Notes: a model not told the origin generated them from the sequence alone. Positions 43,484 through 52,319 are shown, counted from the first letter of the stretch. The stretch is 58,416 nucleotides of DNA from Porcincola sp945869225 (GCF_052118625.1 NZ_JBQKGW010000018.1:1-58416); one strand, 5' to 3'. A program made the numbers and translations.

Positions 43484-43632
43484 CAGAAATAACGCAATTT
43501 TTAAAAAAAGCAGCAGTTCTCACACAAATTGAGCGCAATTATTGTGCAATATCATGGTTGACATGCGCAAATAAGGCAAGTATCATCTAATTGACGCAAA
43601 CAAATAACGCAAAATGATTGCGCAACACGCAA
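43470..43632. promoter_or_regulatory. array of eight CGCAA boxes between the divergent operons
   Basis: CGCAA begins at 43470, 43493, 43534, 43566, 43595, 43608, 43621 and 43628, all read on the plus strand. One forms the palindrome TTGCGCAA (43618-43625), another TTGCG-N5-CGCAA. The region is AT-rich, which makes the boxes stand out. It is the probable binding region of the LacI-type regulator. Confidence 0.65.
43558..43586 (+). promoter_or_regulatory. promoter of the CoA-pathway operon
   Basis: A perfect TTGACA, a 17-base spacer and TATCAT, with a CGCAA box (43566-43570) inside the spacer. The leader to the ligase start is about 64 bases. Confidence 0.7.
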
Positions 43633-43656
43633 TTCGTTGAACAAGGAGGTGCTGAT

Positions 43657-45261
43657 ATGTACTCCGGGAAGGAATTATGGAAAGACTACATTTCCTATGA
43701 ACTGAAACCCTTCCGTATATCTGAAACGAGAGTGATCGAAACCTATGAGAATTTACCGGAGAACCTGTACCGAATGCTTCAGGAGACCGCAAGAAGAATG
43801 CCAGATAAGACGGCAGTGACAGATGACTGCGGCCATGCATGTATGTACAGGGAGCTGCTGGAGAAAACGGACCGTTTTTCTTCCTGGCTTCACTATCATA
43901 GTAAGATCCGGCATGGCCAGCATGCAGCACTGATGCTTTACAACAGCCTGGAGTTCTGTGTTGCATTTCTGGCATTGAATAAGCTGGGTGTTGTGGTGAT
44001 CCCCATGCAGACAAAATACCGGCGGCCGGAGATCGAAGCCCTTCTGGATAAAGCCGACGCATCGCTGATCCTCACGGATCCGGATTTTAAGGAATGGTTT
44101 TCTTCTTATAAAGAAGCGGGACTGGAGATTATTTCCTGCAGTGATATTCATAGCGGATACGGTTGGAGCGCTTATGAGGACAGCCGGGACTGTGAGATGG
44201 AAGGAACGGTTCTTGATGATGCCCTGTTGGTATTTACTTCCGGGACGACTTCCCGCAGCAAAGGTGTGATGATCCGGAACTTCAATATCTCCCATGCGAT
44301 TGTTTCTTATCAGAAAACGCTGAAGATTACAGAAAAGGACGTGACGATCATTCCGGTTCCCCTTTATCTGATCACAGGATTGATCGCACTGTTCGGACTG
44401 TTTGTATACGTGGGAGGATCAGTGTTCATTCATCAGTTTTTCAGTGCAGACCAAGTGCTTTCCTGCGTACAGAAAGAAAATGTTACCTTTATCCACGCTT
44501 CACCAACGGTGTTTTCTCTGCTTCTTGAAACGGCTCCGAAATTTCCGCCCCTTCCGTCACTTGTAAAATTTGCGTGCGGAAGCAGCAATATGCCTAAAGA
44601 AAAGATCCGTCAGCTACACCGATGGCTGCCGAAAAGTTCGTTCCACACAGTCTATGGCCTGACAGAGACGACCTCTCCGGGAACGATCTTCCCGACGGAT
44701 GCCTCAGTAAGTCCTTACATCGGATCCTCCGGGATACCGATCCCCGGAATGAACATTAAGATACTCAGAGATGATGGCACAGAAGCGGAACCGGGAGAAA
44801 CGGGAGAGATCCATTTGAACGGAGCCAATCTGCTGGACTCGTATTACCGGATGGAGACGCCACTGCTGCAGGAAAACTGGCTGGATACCGGCGATCTGGG
44901 ATACGTCAATGAAGAGGGTTATCTGTTCATTGTTGACCGGAAAAAGGACATGATCAACCGAGGCGGAGAAAAAATCTGCAGCATTGATGTGGAAAATGAG
45001 ATCTACCGGATCGATGGCGTCCTGGATGCGGCTGTGGTCGCGATCCCGGATGCAAAATACGGAGAGGTGCCGGCAGCGCTGATCCGTACCACGCCGGAGT
45101 TTGACAAAACCGAGGAAGAGATGAAAGCGCTACTGAAGACCCGTCTTGCTTCCTACCAGGTACCGGCCCGGATCTGTAAGGTTTCTAAGATACCGGTGAC
45201 GCCCAACAATAAAATAGACAAGAAATATATTCGGACACATTTTGAAGAGTACACATCCTGA
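43657..45261 (+). CDS. class I adenylate-forming acyl-CoA ligase
   Basis: A 534-residue AMP-forming ligase that would activate a carboxylic acid as its CoA thioester. The P-loop is FTSGTTSRSKGVMI, the adenine motif YGLTETTSPG, the hinge DTGDLGYVNEEGYLFIVDRKKDMI and the catalytic Lys lies in NNKIDKKYIR. No signal or extra domain. AAGGAGG is seven bases before ATG 43657; earlier in-frame starts lie in the operator array. It is first in the plus-strand operon. The acyl pocket cannot be read by eye; neighbours suggest a short hydroxylated acid rather than a fatty acid. Confidence 0.9.
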   Translation: MYSGKELWKDYISYELKPFRISETRVIETYENLPENLYRMLQETARRMPDKTAVTDDCGHACMYRELLEKTDRFSSWLHYHSKIRHGQHAALMLYNSLEFCVAFLALNKLGVVVIPMQTKYRRPEIEALLDKADASLILTDPDFKEWFSSYKEAGLEIISCSDIHSGYGWSAYEDSRDCEMEGTVLDDALLVFTSGTTSRSKGVMIRNFNISHAIVSYQKTLKITEKDVTIIPVPLYLITGLIALFGLFVYVGGSVFIHQFFSADQVLSCVQKENVTFIHASPTVFSLLLETAPKFPPLPSLVKFACGSSNMPKEKIRQLHRWLPKSSFHTVYGLTETTSPGTIFPTDASVSPYIGSSGIPIPGMNIKILRDDGTEAEPGETGEIHLNGANLLDSYYRMETPLLQENWLDTGDLGYVNEEGYLFIVDRKKDMINRGGEKICSIDVENEIYRIDGVLDAAVVAIPDAKYGEVPAALIRTTPEFDKTEEEMKALLKTRLASYQVPARICKVSKIPVTPNNKIDKKYIRTHFEEYTS

Positions 45262-45293
45262 GATGCTTACGGTTTATAAAAAAGGAGGCAGCC

Positions 45294-46874
45294 ATGAGAA
45301 AACCTTTATTTATGACGGGCGAACAGGCAGCACAGCTGATTACCGACAATAGCACGATCGCAACGATCGGCATGACACTGGTTTCCGCGTCGGAGACGGT
45401 CCTGAAGGCGATTGAGAAACGTTTCCTGGAGACCGGAAGCCCGAACAGCCTGACACTGGTTCATTCCTGCGGCCAGAGCGACCGTGACAGAGGAATCCAG
45501 CATTTTGCCCACGAGAAGATGCTGCACAGGATTATCGGAGGACACTGGGGACTGCAGCCGCGGATGATGCAGCTGATCGCTGAGAACAAGATCTTGGCAT
45601 ATAACTTCCCGCAGGGACAGTTCGCGCAGCTGTATAGGAGCATGGCCGGCGGTGAGCCCGGAAAGATCACAAAAGTCGGACTTGGTACTTACATTGACCC
45701 CCGTCAGGACGGAGGAAAAATGAATGAGATCACAAAGGATGCCCCGGATCTTGTGGAAGTTATTCATATCGACGGGGAAGAATATATGCGTTATAAGCCG
45801 ATCCCGCTGGATTTCTGCATCATCCGCGGCACCTATGTCGATGAGATGGGAAATCTGACGACGGATGAGGAAGCTATGGTGCTGGAAGTCTTCTCCGCGG
45901 TTATGGCCTGCAAAAAATATGGAGGAAAGGTAATCGCACAGGCAAAATATAAAGTGAAGGTCGGAACCCTGCATCCCAAAAAGGTCGTTGTACCTGGTGT
46001 GTTTATCGATGCGGTCGTGATGTGCCCCAACCCGGAGGAGGATCACCGTCAGACGCACAGCTTTGCATTTGATCCGGCCTATTGCGGAGATATCAAAGTG
46101 CCGGTCTCCAGTGATGACACGCTCCCGCTGACGGTGCGGAAGGTGATTGGCCGGAGAGCTCTGATGGAGCTGCGGGAGAACGATATTCTGAATGTCGGCA
46201 CCGGCATCCCGAACGATGTGGTCGGACCGATCCTCTCGGAGGAGGGCGTTAATGATGACGTGACGATCACAGTGGAATGCGGTATTTACGGCGGAATTCC
46301 TATGGGCGGAGTTGACTTTGGTATTGCGAAAAACAATTTTGCGTTGCTTCGCCATGATGATCAGTTTGATTTTTACAACGGAGCCGGTGTGGATGTCACC
46401 TTTATGGGAGCGGGACAGGTTGATCTGGACTGCAATGTCAATGCCACCAGACTTGGACCGAACCCGACCGGTGCCGGCGGTTTTATTGATATCACAACGA
46501 ACGCGAAGCACGTTGTTTTCTGCTCAACATTTACCGGAAAAGGACTTAAATGCTCCTTTGATGGAAAGCTGCTCCATATCGATCAGGAGGGCTCTCTGAT
46601 CAAATTCGTGAAAAAGGTACAGCAGATATCCTATAACGGGAAAATTGCTTTGTCCAAAGGACATAAAATGCACTATGTGACGGAGAGAGCTGTATTTGAG
46701 CTTCGTGAGGAAGGCCTGGTACTGACGGAAATCGCTCCCGGAATCGACCTTCAGACCCAGATCCTGGATCTGATGGAGTTTAAGCCGGTCATCGCGGAGG
46801 ACCTGAAGATCATGGATCCCGAGCTTTATCGCGAAGATGGTCCCTTCGGACTGGCGAAAATTGTACGGAGCTGA
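45294..46874 (+). CDS. acyl-CoA:carboxylate CoA-transferase (propionate CoA-transferase family)
   Basis: A 526-residue family I CoA-transferase moving CoA between short acids. Both halves are fused: the N-terminal half ends near residue 270, and the C-terminal half has LNVGTGIPNDV and the catalytic Glu E328 in TVECGIYGGIPMGG. The oxyanion GAG..QVDLDCNVN loop is also present. AAAAAAGGAGG precedes the ATG, 32 bp after the ligase stop. It could exchange CoA between acetyl-CoA and the substrate acid, saving ATP, or recover CoA from a product. The presence of both a ligase and a transferase suggests two activation routes. Confidence 0.9.
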   Translation: MRKPLFMTGEQAAQLITDNSTIATIGMTLVSASETVLKAIEKRFLETGSPNSLTLVHSCGQSDRDRGIQHFAHEKMLHRIIGGHWGLQPRMMQLIAENKILAYNFPQGQFAQLYRSMAGGEPGKITKVGLGTYIDPRQDGGKMNEITKDAPDLVEVIHIDGEEYMRYKPIPLDFCIIRGTYVDEMGNLTTDEEAMVLEVFSAVMACKKYGGKVIAQAKYKVKVGTLHPKKVVVPGVFIDAVVMCPNPEEDHRQTHSFAFDPAYCGDIKVPVSSDDTLPLTVRKVIGRRALMELRENDILNVGTGIPNDVVGPILSEEGVNDDVTITVECGIYGGIPMGGVDFGIAKNNFALLRHDDQFDFYNGAGVDVTFMGAGQVDLDCNVNATRLGPNPTGAGGFIDITTNAKHVVFCSTFTGKGLKCSFDGKLLHIDQEGSLIKFVKKVQQISYNGKIALSKGHKMHYVTERAVFELREEGLVLTEIAPGIDLQTQILDLMEFKPVIAEDLKIMDPELYREDGPFGLAKIVRS

Positions 46875-46952
46875 TGACAGACCGATATACGGAAACGATG
46901 GAATCAGTTATATGTCAACCATTTCATATCACTATTATAAGGAGGATAAATC

Positions 46953-47696
46953 ATGAGACTCGAGGGTAAAGTAGCAATCGTAACAGGCGCTGGCAGAGGA
47001 CTTGGCAAGGGTATTGCAAAAAAACTGGCAGAGGAAGGCGCAAAGGTTGTAATCGCGGATATGGGTTCAACGCAGGAAGCGGTGGATGAGATTAAAGCAG
47101 TCGGCGGCGAAGCAAGCGCATTCAGTGTAAATGTATCTGAAGAAGAAGAGATGATCGCGCTGGTGAGATATGCGGTGGATACCTATGGAACGCTGGATAT
47201 CATGGTGAACAACGCCGGAATCAACCGTGACGGTATGCTCCATAAGATGACAAAAGAAAACTGGGATCTGGTCATCGCGGTCGACCTGACCGGCTGTTTC
47301 TACGGCACCAGGGAAGCAATGAAGTATATGAGAGAAAAGAATTATGGCCGTATCATCAACATTTCTTCCGGCAGCTGGCTCGGAAACCTTGGTCAGGCAA
47401 ATTACGCTGCTGCAAAGGCTGGTGTGGTCGGCCTCACGAAAACAGCGGCACGCGAAGGAGCAAGAAAGGGTGTCACCTGTAATGCGATCTGCCCGGGCTT
47501 TATTGAGACAGATATGACATTAAAACTGAAAGAGGTAAAAGATGGCGCTGCCTGGGACAGCATGATGAGCAGGATCCCGATGGGATATGCCGGTAAGCCC
47601 TCAGATGTCGGTAATATGGTGGCATTCCTTGCTTCTGATGAAGCGGCTTATATTACAGCAGAAGTGATCAACGTAGGCGGCGGCATGATCGTCTGA
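46953..47696 (+). CDS. SDR family dehydrogenase (3-oxoacyl reductase-like)
   Basis: A 247-residue short-chain dehydrogenase very like FabG and PhaB. TGAGRGLGKG (residues 11-20) binds the nucleotide, NNAG is at 86-89, and catalytic Ser138/139, Tyr151 and Lys155 are at FabG positions. The residue after beta-2 is Asp in IADMGS, which favours NAD(H) over NADP(H). AAGGAGG precedes the ATG. Within this operon it probably oxidises a 3-hydroxyacyl-CoA to the 3-keto form for the thiolase. Reduction in the opposite sense is possible. Confidence 0.9.
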   Translation: MRLEGKVAIVTGAGRGLGKGIAKKLAEEGAKVVIADMGSTQEAVDEIKAVGGEASAFSVNVSEEEEMIALVRYAVDTYGTLDIMVNNAGINRDGMLHKMTKENWDLVIAVDLTGCFYGTREAMKYMREKNYGRIINISSGSWLGNLGQANYAAAKAGVVGLTKTAAREGARKGVTCNAICPGFIETDMTLKLKEVKDGAAWDSMMSRIPMGYAGKPSDVGNMVAFLASDEAAYITAEVINVGGGMIV

Positions 47697-47769
47697 TCAA
47701 CTGGTATTCGCCTAAACGGGAAAACGTTGTTGACCGGATATCCGGCAGCGGAAACGCGGACCCTTTAGG

Positions 47770-47795
47770 GGGGAGGTGCCAGAGCGCACTTCCCC
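47770..47795 (+). repeat. hairpin in the gap before the thiolase gene
   Basis: GGGGAGGTGC pairs with GCACTTCCCC with one mismatch around a 6-base loop, in a 203-bp gap. No T-run follows, so it may tune expression of the distal genes. Confidence 0.45.
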
Positions 47796-47899
47796 ATATA
47801 TAAAACAAGCAGTCAGTTAATATCACGTGAAGACTGGAAGATAAGAAAAACACAACAGGAACATCAGCGGAAGAGACAAACACAAATAAGGAGGATATC

Positions 47900-49081
47900 A
47901 TGAAGGACGTAGTAATCGTAAGCGGCGTAAGACTCCCGGTAGGAAGCTTTGGAGGAAGCCTTAAAGATGTGTCGACCATCGAAATGGGAGCAATGGTGGT
48001 CAAAGAAGCTGTTAATCGTGCAGGCATTGACCCGGCTGTTGTTGACGAAGTCATCATCGGTGAAGTCGGTGAAGTGGCACAGGATGGATTTATCGCAAGG
48101 GCGATCAGCCTGAAAGCTGGCATGCCCAAAGAGACAACAGCGTATTCCGTAAACCGCCAGTGCGCTTCCTCGCTGCAGTCGATCGCGGACGCAGTAATGC
48201 AGATCCAGACCGGCCAGGCAGACGTCGTTGTTGCAGGCGGTACGGAGAATGTCTCTCAGCTTCCTTACTACGTAAAGGATGCGCGCTGGGGCGCCAGAAT
48301 GGGCCACAAGATTTTCGAGGACGGTGTCCTGGATATCCTGACCTGGCCGCTGGACGGCAACCACAATGGCGTGACCGCCGAGAACGTTGCAACAAAATAC
48401 AATGTCAGCAGAGAAGAGCAGGATGCATTCGCCCTGCAGAGCCATCAGAGAGCCTGCGCAGCTATCAAGAAAGGGCTGTTCAAGGATGAGATCCTGCCGG
48501 TGGAAAAAACAGACCGCAAGGGCAACGTCACGGTATTTGATACCGATGAAGGCCCACGCGATTCCCAGACCATTGAAAAACTGGCCAAGCTTCGCCCCTG
48601 CTTCGTAAAGGGCGGAACGGTCACAGCCGGCAATTCCTCCAGCCTTAACGACGGCGCCGCAGCCGTTGTCGTGATGTCTGCAGAAAAGGCAAAAGAACTC
48701 GGCGTGACACCGAAGCTTAAGATCGAAGGTTTTGCCGTGGCAGGTTTTGATGCGGAACTGATGGGTTATTCTCCCAAGTTCTCCAGTGAGAAGCTGGCAG
48801 CTAAACTGGGCCTGGATCTGACAACGATCGACATGTTCGAGATCAATGAAGCATTCGCCAGCCAGGCTTTTGCCGTTGCAAGAGACCTCGGACTTGACAT
48901 GGAGAAGGTGAACATGTACGGCGGCGGCATCTCCATCGGTCATCCGCTTGGTGCTACAGGTGCGATCCTGACAGTCAAGGTCATGTATGAACTGATGCGC
49001 TCCGACAAGAAGGATGCCATGATCAGCATGTGCATCGGCGGCGGCCAGGGCATGAGCATGTACTTTACCAAAGCTGAGTAA
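47900..49081 (+). CDS. thiolase (acetyl-CoA C-acyltransferase)
   Basis: A 393-residue thiolase that splits a 3-ketoacyl-CoA with CoA, or condenses two acyl-CoAs. The nucleophile is C88 in VNRQCASSLQSI, with GHPLGATGA (His near 348) and the second Cys at 378 in MCIGGGQGMS. AAGGAGG precedes the ATG. Thiolases with GGTENVSQLPYY and this length are usually acetoacetyl-CoA thiolases, yet the gene context (glycerate kinase, lactonase) suggests a hydroxylated 3-ketoacyl-CoA. The biosynthetic direction, as in butyrate formation, is the main alternative; no crotonase or butyryl-CoA dehydrogenase is here. Confidence 0.92.
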   Translation: MKDVVIVSGVRLPVGSFGGSLKDVSTIEMGAMVVKEAVNRAGIDPAVVDEVIIGEVGEVAQDGFIARAISLKAGMPKETTAYSVNRQCASSLQSIADAVMQIQTGQADVVVAGGTENVSQLPYYVKDARWGARMGHKIFEDGVLDILTWPLDGNHNGVTAENVATKYNVSREEQDAFALQSHQRACAAIKKGLFKDEILPVEKTDRKGNVTVFDTDEGPRDSQTIEKLAKLRPCFVKGGTVTAGNSSSLNDGAAAVVVMSAEKAKELGVTPKLKIEGFAVAGFDAELMGYSPKFSSEKLAAKLGLDLTTIDMFEINEAFASQAFAVARDLGLDMEKVNMYGGGISIGHPLGATGAILTVKVMYELMRSDKKDAMISMCIGGGQGMSMYFTKAE

Positions 49082-49199
49082 TATCCGATATATAAGAATG
49101 GCAAAACTCCGGGGCAGCACTGATCATTTCGGTGCTGTTTTGGAGTATCCGGACAGATGACAGCATTATTAATCTCAAAGTGAAGGCAGGTTATTAAAG

Positions 49200-49676
49200 A
49201 TGATCCATTCAAGTCAGAAAGCAAGTGATACCGTCATAGAGCAGGTCTATACTGTCAGGCCGCCTCACGTAAACGGCTATGGAAGACTTTTCGGAGGGCA
49301 GCTGATGCAGTGGATCGACGAGACGGCCGGGATCGTGGCCAAACGCTACGCGAAGAGTACAGTCACCACCGCGGCGATAGACAACCTGAATTTCAAGTAT
49401 CCTGCCTTCCAGAACGATATGATTGTACTGGTCGCAAAGATCACTTATGTGGGACGTACCTCCATGGAGGTGCGCGTCGATACATATATTGAGAACCTGC
49501 AGGGGTACAGGCATAACATAAACCGTGCCTATGTCATTATGGTGGCGATCGATGAAGACGGGAAGGCGGTTGAAATTCCGGCTCTGGAAATATCTTCAGA
49601 GGCCGAACAGGCCGAGTGGAACGCCGGGGAAAAGCGATATGAACTGCGCCGGCAGAGGCGTGTGGAAGGATTTTGA
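49200..49676 (+). CDS. hotdog-fold acyl-CoA thioesterase (YciA/BACH-like)
   Basis: A 158-residue hotdog-fold thioesterase. HVNGYGRLFGGQLMQWIDETAGI is the family motif, with N/G loop and catalytic Asp in the WIDE stretch, then ITYVGRTSMEVRV. It would hydrolyse a CoA ester to the free acid. The ribosome site is weak (GAAGG). It lies between the thiolase and glycerate kinase genes with short gaps, so the free acid it releases could be glycerate from glyceryl-CoA. That link is inference. Confidence 0.85.
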   Translation: MIHSSQKASDTVIEQVYTVRPPHVNGYGRLFGGQLMQWIDETAGIVAKRYAKSTVTTAAIDNLNFKYPAFQNDMIVLVAKITYVGRTSMEVRVDTYIENLQGYRHNINRAYVIMVAIDEDGKAVEIPALEISSEAEQAEWNAGEKRYELRRQRRVEGF

Positions 49677-49698
49677 ATAACAGATAGCAGGGTAAAAC

Positions 49699-50934
49699 AT
49701 GAATAATAAGCTTAGAAATGACGCAGATGAGATCATCAGAGCCTGCCTGAATGCGGTCCTTCCGGACAATGCGGTGGTACGGGCTTTAGGAAGTCTTAAA
49801 AGAACAGAGGGAAAGATCGTCCTGGTCGCAGCAGGGAAAGCTGCCTGGCAGATGGCCAATGCCGCGGTAAATGAACTGGGAAGGGTGGATGACGGTATCG
49901 TTGTCACCAAATATGAACATGTCATGGGAGAGATCCCCGGTGTTGCCTGCTATGAGGCAGGCCATCCGGTGCCGGATGAAAACAGCTTCATCGCAGCGTC
50001 CAAAGCCCTGGAACTTGTCGGTTCACTGACAGAAAAGGATACAGTATTATTCCTGCTTTCCGGAGGCGGGAGCGCCCTTTTTGAAAAACCCCTGGTCCCG
50101 GGAGAGGAACTACAGGACATCACCAGGCAGCTGCTCGCCTGCGGGGCTGATATCGTGGAGATGAACACCATCCGTAAACGGCTCAGTGCCGTTAAGGGAG
50201 GAAAGTTTGCTAGGGCCTGTGCGCCGGCAAATGTATTCAGCATCGTTCTGAGCGATATCCTGGGAGATCCCCTGGATATGATCGCAAGCGGACCGGCCTA
50301 TCCCGACTCATCTACCTGCGAAGAAGCAATGTCCATCGTAAAGAAATACAACTTGGAACTGTCCGACAGGGCAATGGAGTTGCTGCACCAGGAGACCCCC
50401 AAGGAACTTGATAATGTGACCACACAGATCAACGGCAGTGTCCGCGAACTATGTGCGGCGGCAGCTTTCAAGTGCCGTGAAATGGGTTATACGCCGATAT
50501 TACTCACTGACCAGCTCTCCTGCGAGGCAAGGGAAGCCGGCCGGTTTATGGGAAGCATCATCCGGGCTCATGCGGCGGAAGGGCAGAAAGCGGCGTGGAT
50601 CGCAGGCGGCGAGACCGTTGTCCACCTTACCGGAAAAGGCCTGGGAGGCCGTAACCAGGAGCTGGCCTTGGCGGCTGCACCGGCCATAGCCGGGATCAGC
50701 GGAGCCGCAGTATTTTCTGTGGGAAGTGACGGAACGGACGGTCCGACGGATGCGGCAGGCGGATATGTGGATGGAGATACCCTGGAAGCTCTGTCTGAGA
50801 AAGAACTTTCCGTCAGCGAGGTGCTTGCTCAGAATGATGCCTATCATGCCCTCAAAGCGGTGGATGGGCTGATCATAACAGGACCGACCGGGACCAACGT
50901 AAATGATGTGGCGGTGGCATTGTTTTCTGAATGA
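49699..50934 (+). CDS. glycerate 2-kinase (MOFRL family)
   Basis: A 411-residue kinase of the GckA/TtuD type that makes 2-phosphoglycerate from D-glycerate. The DUF4147 N-terminal half shows AAGKAAWQM, AGHPVPDENS and LSGGGSALFEKP. The C-terminal MOFRL half shows GGRNQELALA, GSDGTDGPTDAAGG and GPTGTNVND. It is the last gene of the plus-strand operon, 22 bp after the thioesterase. Its presence is the best clue that the pathway yields glycerate, which would enter lower glycolysis. Confidence 0.92.
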   Translation: MNNKLRNDADEIIRACLNAVLPDNAVVRALGSLKRTEGKIVLVAAGKAAWQMANAAVNELGRVDDGIVVTKYEHVMGEIPGVACYEAGHPVPDENSFIAASKALELVGSLTEKDTVLFLLSGGGSALFEKPLVPGEELQDITRQLLACGADIVEMNTIRKRLSAVKGGKFARACAPANVFSIVLSDILGDPLDMIASGPAYPDSSTCEEAMSIVKKYNLELSDRAMELLHQETPKELDNVTTQINGSVRELCAAAAFKCREMGYTPILLTDQLSCEAREAGRFMGSIIRAHAAEGQKAAWIAGGETVVHLTGKGLGGRNQELALAAAPAIAGISGAAVFSVGSDGTDGPTDAAGGYVDGDTLEALSEKELSVSEVLAQNDAYHALKAVDGLIITGPTGTNVNDVAVALFSE

Positions 50935-50939
50935 CAGTG

Positions 50940-50987
50940 GGCGTGACAGGGGACTCAGGCGTGACAGAGAAACGTCCCTGTCACGCC
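50940..50987. terminator. hairpin repeat between glycerate kinase and the methyltransferase
   Basis: GGCGTGACAGGGGAC pairs with GTCCCTGTCACGCC (one bulge) around a loop that itself repeats GGCGTGACAG; TTT follows. It sits between convergent genes. The GACAGGGGAC core resembles dispersed clostridial hairpins and the repeat at 36469-36527. Confidence 0.65.
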
Positions 50988-50993
50988 TTTAAA

Positions 50994-52319
50994 CTAGATT
51001 TCTTTGACCACCTGGAAGATATAAAACTTCAGATAGTAGGATTCATCATCGCCCCAGAGAATCGGGTGATCAGGTGCCTGCGTGCGGAACTCGACCTGGC
51101 GGAGCCTGCGACGGGCGCCGTGGGCGGCCTCTTTCAAGGTCTTGCGGAACAGGTCCTCCTCCATGAAATGAGAGCAGGAGCAGGTCGCGAGGAACCCGCC
51201 GTCTTTTACAAGCCGCATTCCGCGGAGGTTGATCTCGCGGTAGCCCTTGACGGCATTCTTTGTGACCTGCCGGGACTTTGTGAAGGCGGGCGGGTCGAGA
51301 ATGACAATATCGTACTGCCTGCCTGCCGCCTCAAGCTTTGGGAGAAGATCAAAGACATCCGCGGTCAGATAGCAGAGCCCTGTCTGAGCGCTCTGATCGG
51401 ATGGAACACAGTCTTCCATCTGCAGCAGGCGAGGGGACAAGCCGTTGAGCCGGGCGTTGCCCATCGCCTGATGGATGGCAAGGTCGGAGGCATCCACAGA
51501 CAGAACACTCCCGGCGCCCGCCAAGGCGCAGTTCAGTCCGAATGAGCCGGTGTGCGTAAAGCAGTCCAGCACAGACGGAGTCTGAAGCCGCCGGACGATT
51601 CCGGCGACGGCCGCACGGTTGTTCTTCTGATCCAGGAAGAAGCCGGTCTTCTGTCCGTCCTTTACGTCGACCAGATACCGGACGCCATTCTCAACGATCG
51701 GCACATTCGTGTCGAACTCCGGTCCGATAAACCCTTTTGTGCGAGGAAGCCCCTCCAGCTGACGTACCTTGGCGTCGCTTCTTTCGTAGATGCCTCGGAT
51801 CCGGATACCGTCTTCGGCCATTGCATCCGCGAGCATGTTCAGGATCATCACTTTGTAAGGCTCCGTCCCGAGCGCGAGGGACTCCACGACAAGCACATCC
51901 CCGAACTTATCCACCGTGAGACCCGGCAGAAAATCCGCCTCCCCGAACAGAACCCGGCATGAATCCGTATCCATGACGGCCTTGCGGTACGCCCAGGCAT
52001 CACGGACACGCTGCCTCAGAAAAGCGGGGGTGATTCCATTTTTTTCATATCTTGAGAGCATCCGGACGCGGATTCTGGATGCCGTGTTGATGAAGCCGTA
52101 CCCGAGCGGGAAACCGTCGAAATCCAGAATCTTCAGGATCGCTCCGTTGTCGAAGGAACCTTCTGTACGGTCGACCTCGTTGTCGTAGACCCATCCCCCG
52201 CCAGACTTAAGGCTGCGGCCGGCGCCCTTCTTGAGATACAGGCAGGAAGAAGATGCCAGGTTCTCATCCTCCGCCGGGAAGTTCTGTGTTTCAAACCATT
52301 CGCTCAGTGTCATATCCAT
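50994..52319 (-). CDS. class I SAM-dependent rRNA methyltransferase (RlmI-like)
   Basis: A 441-residue protein of the RlmI/RlmCD group, which methylates 23S rRNA at a cytosine carbon 5. The N-terminal PUA domain (KKGAGRSLKSGGGWVYDNEV, residues 25-100) is followed by a RlmI-type middle domain and the methyltransferase core (VLDCFTHTGSFGLNCALAGA, VDASDLAI, ILDPPAFTKSR). A Cys in LATCSCSHFM is the expected catalytic residue. GGAAAGAG fits ATG 52319. The target base cannot be told from sequence alone. Confidence 0.88.
   Translation of the reverse strand: MDMTLSEWFETQNFPAEDENLASSSCLYLKKGAGRSLKSGGGWVYDNEVDRTEGSFDNGAILKILDFDGFPLGYGFINTASRIRVRMLSRYEKNGITPAFLRQRVRDAWAYRKAVMDTDSCRVLFGEADFLPGLTVDKFGDVLVVESLALGTEPYKVMILNMLADAMAEDGIRIRGIYERSDAKVRQLEGLPRTKGFIGPEFDTNVPIVENGVRYLVDVKDGQKTGFFLDQKNNRAAVAGIVRRLQTPSVLDCFTHTGSFGLNCALAGAGSVLSVDASDLAIHQAMGNARLNGLSPRLLQMEDCVPSDQSAQTGLCYLTADVFDLLPKLEAAGRQYDIVILDPPAFTKSRQVTKNAVKGYREINLRGMRLVKDGGFLATCSCSHFMEEDLFRKTLKEAAHGARRRLRQVEFRTQAPDHPILWGDDESYYLKFYIFQVVKEI

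Noticed and set aside
43470..43632. Possible CRISPR-like array
   Set aside because: Only a 5-base unit recurs at uneven distances, with no long repeat or spacer; promoters overlap it, so an operator array explains it better.
45306..46511. Minus-strand open frame over the CoA-transferase gene
   Set aside because: The sense strand encodes a complete CoA-transferase with its catalytic Glu; the reverse frame shows no protein family.
47900..49081. Reading the CoA cluster as a butyrate or PHB synthesis operon
   Set aside because: A thiolase and FabG-like enzyme could fit, but crotonase, acyl-CoA dehydrogenase, Etf and PHA synthase are absent, while an importer, a lactonase-like enzyme and a glycerate kinase point to uptake and breakdown.
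47864..49120. Minus-strand open frame over the thiolase gene
   Set aside because: Antisense shadow of a complete thiolase; protein composition is not convincing.
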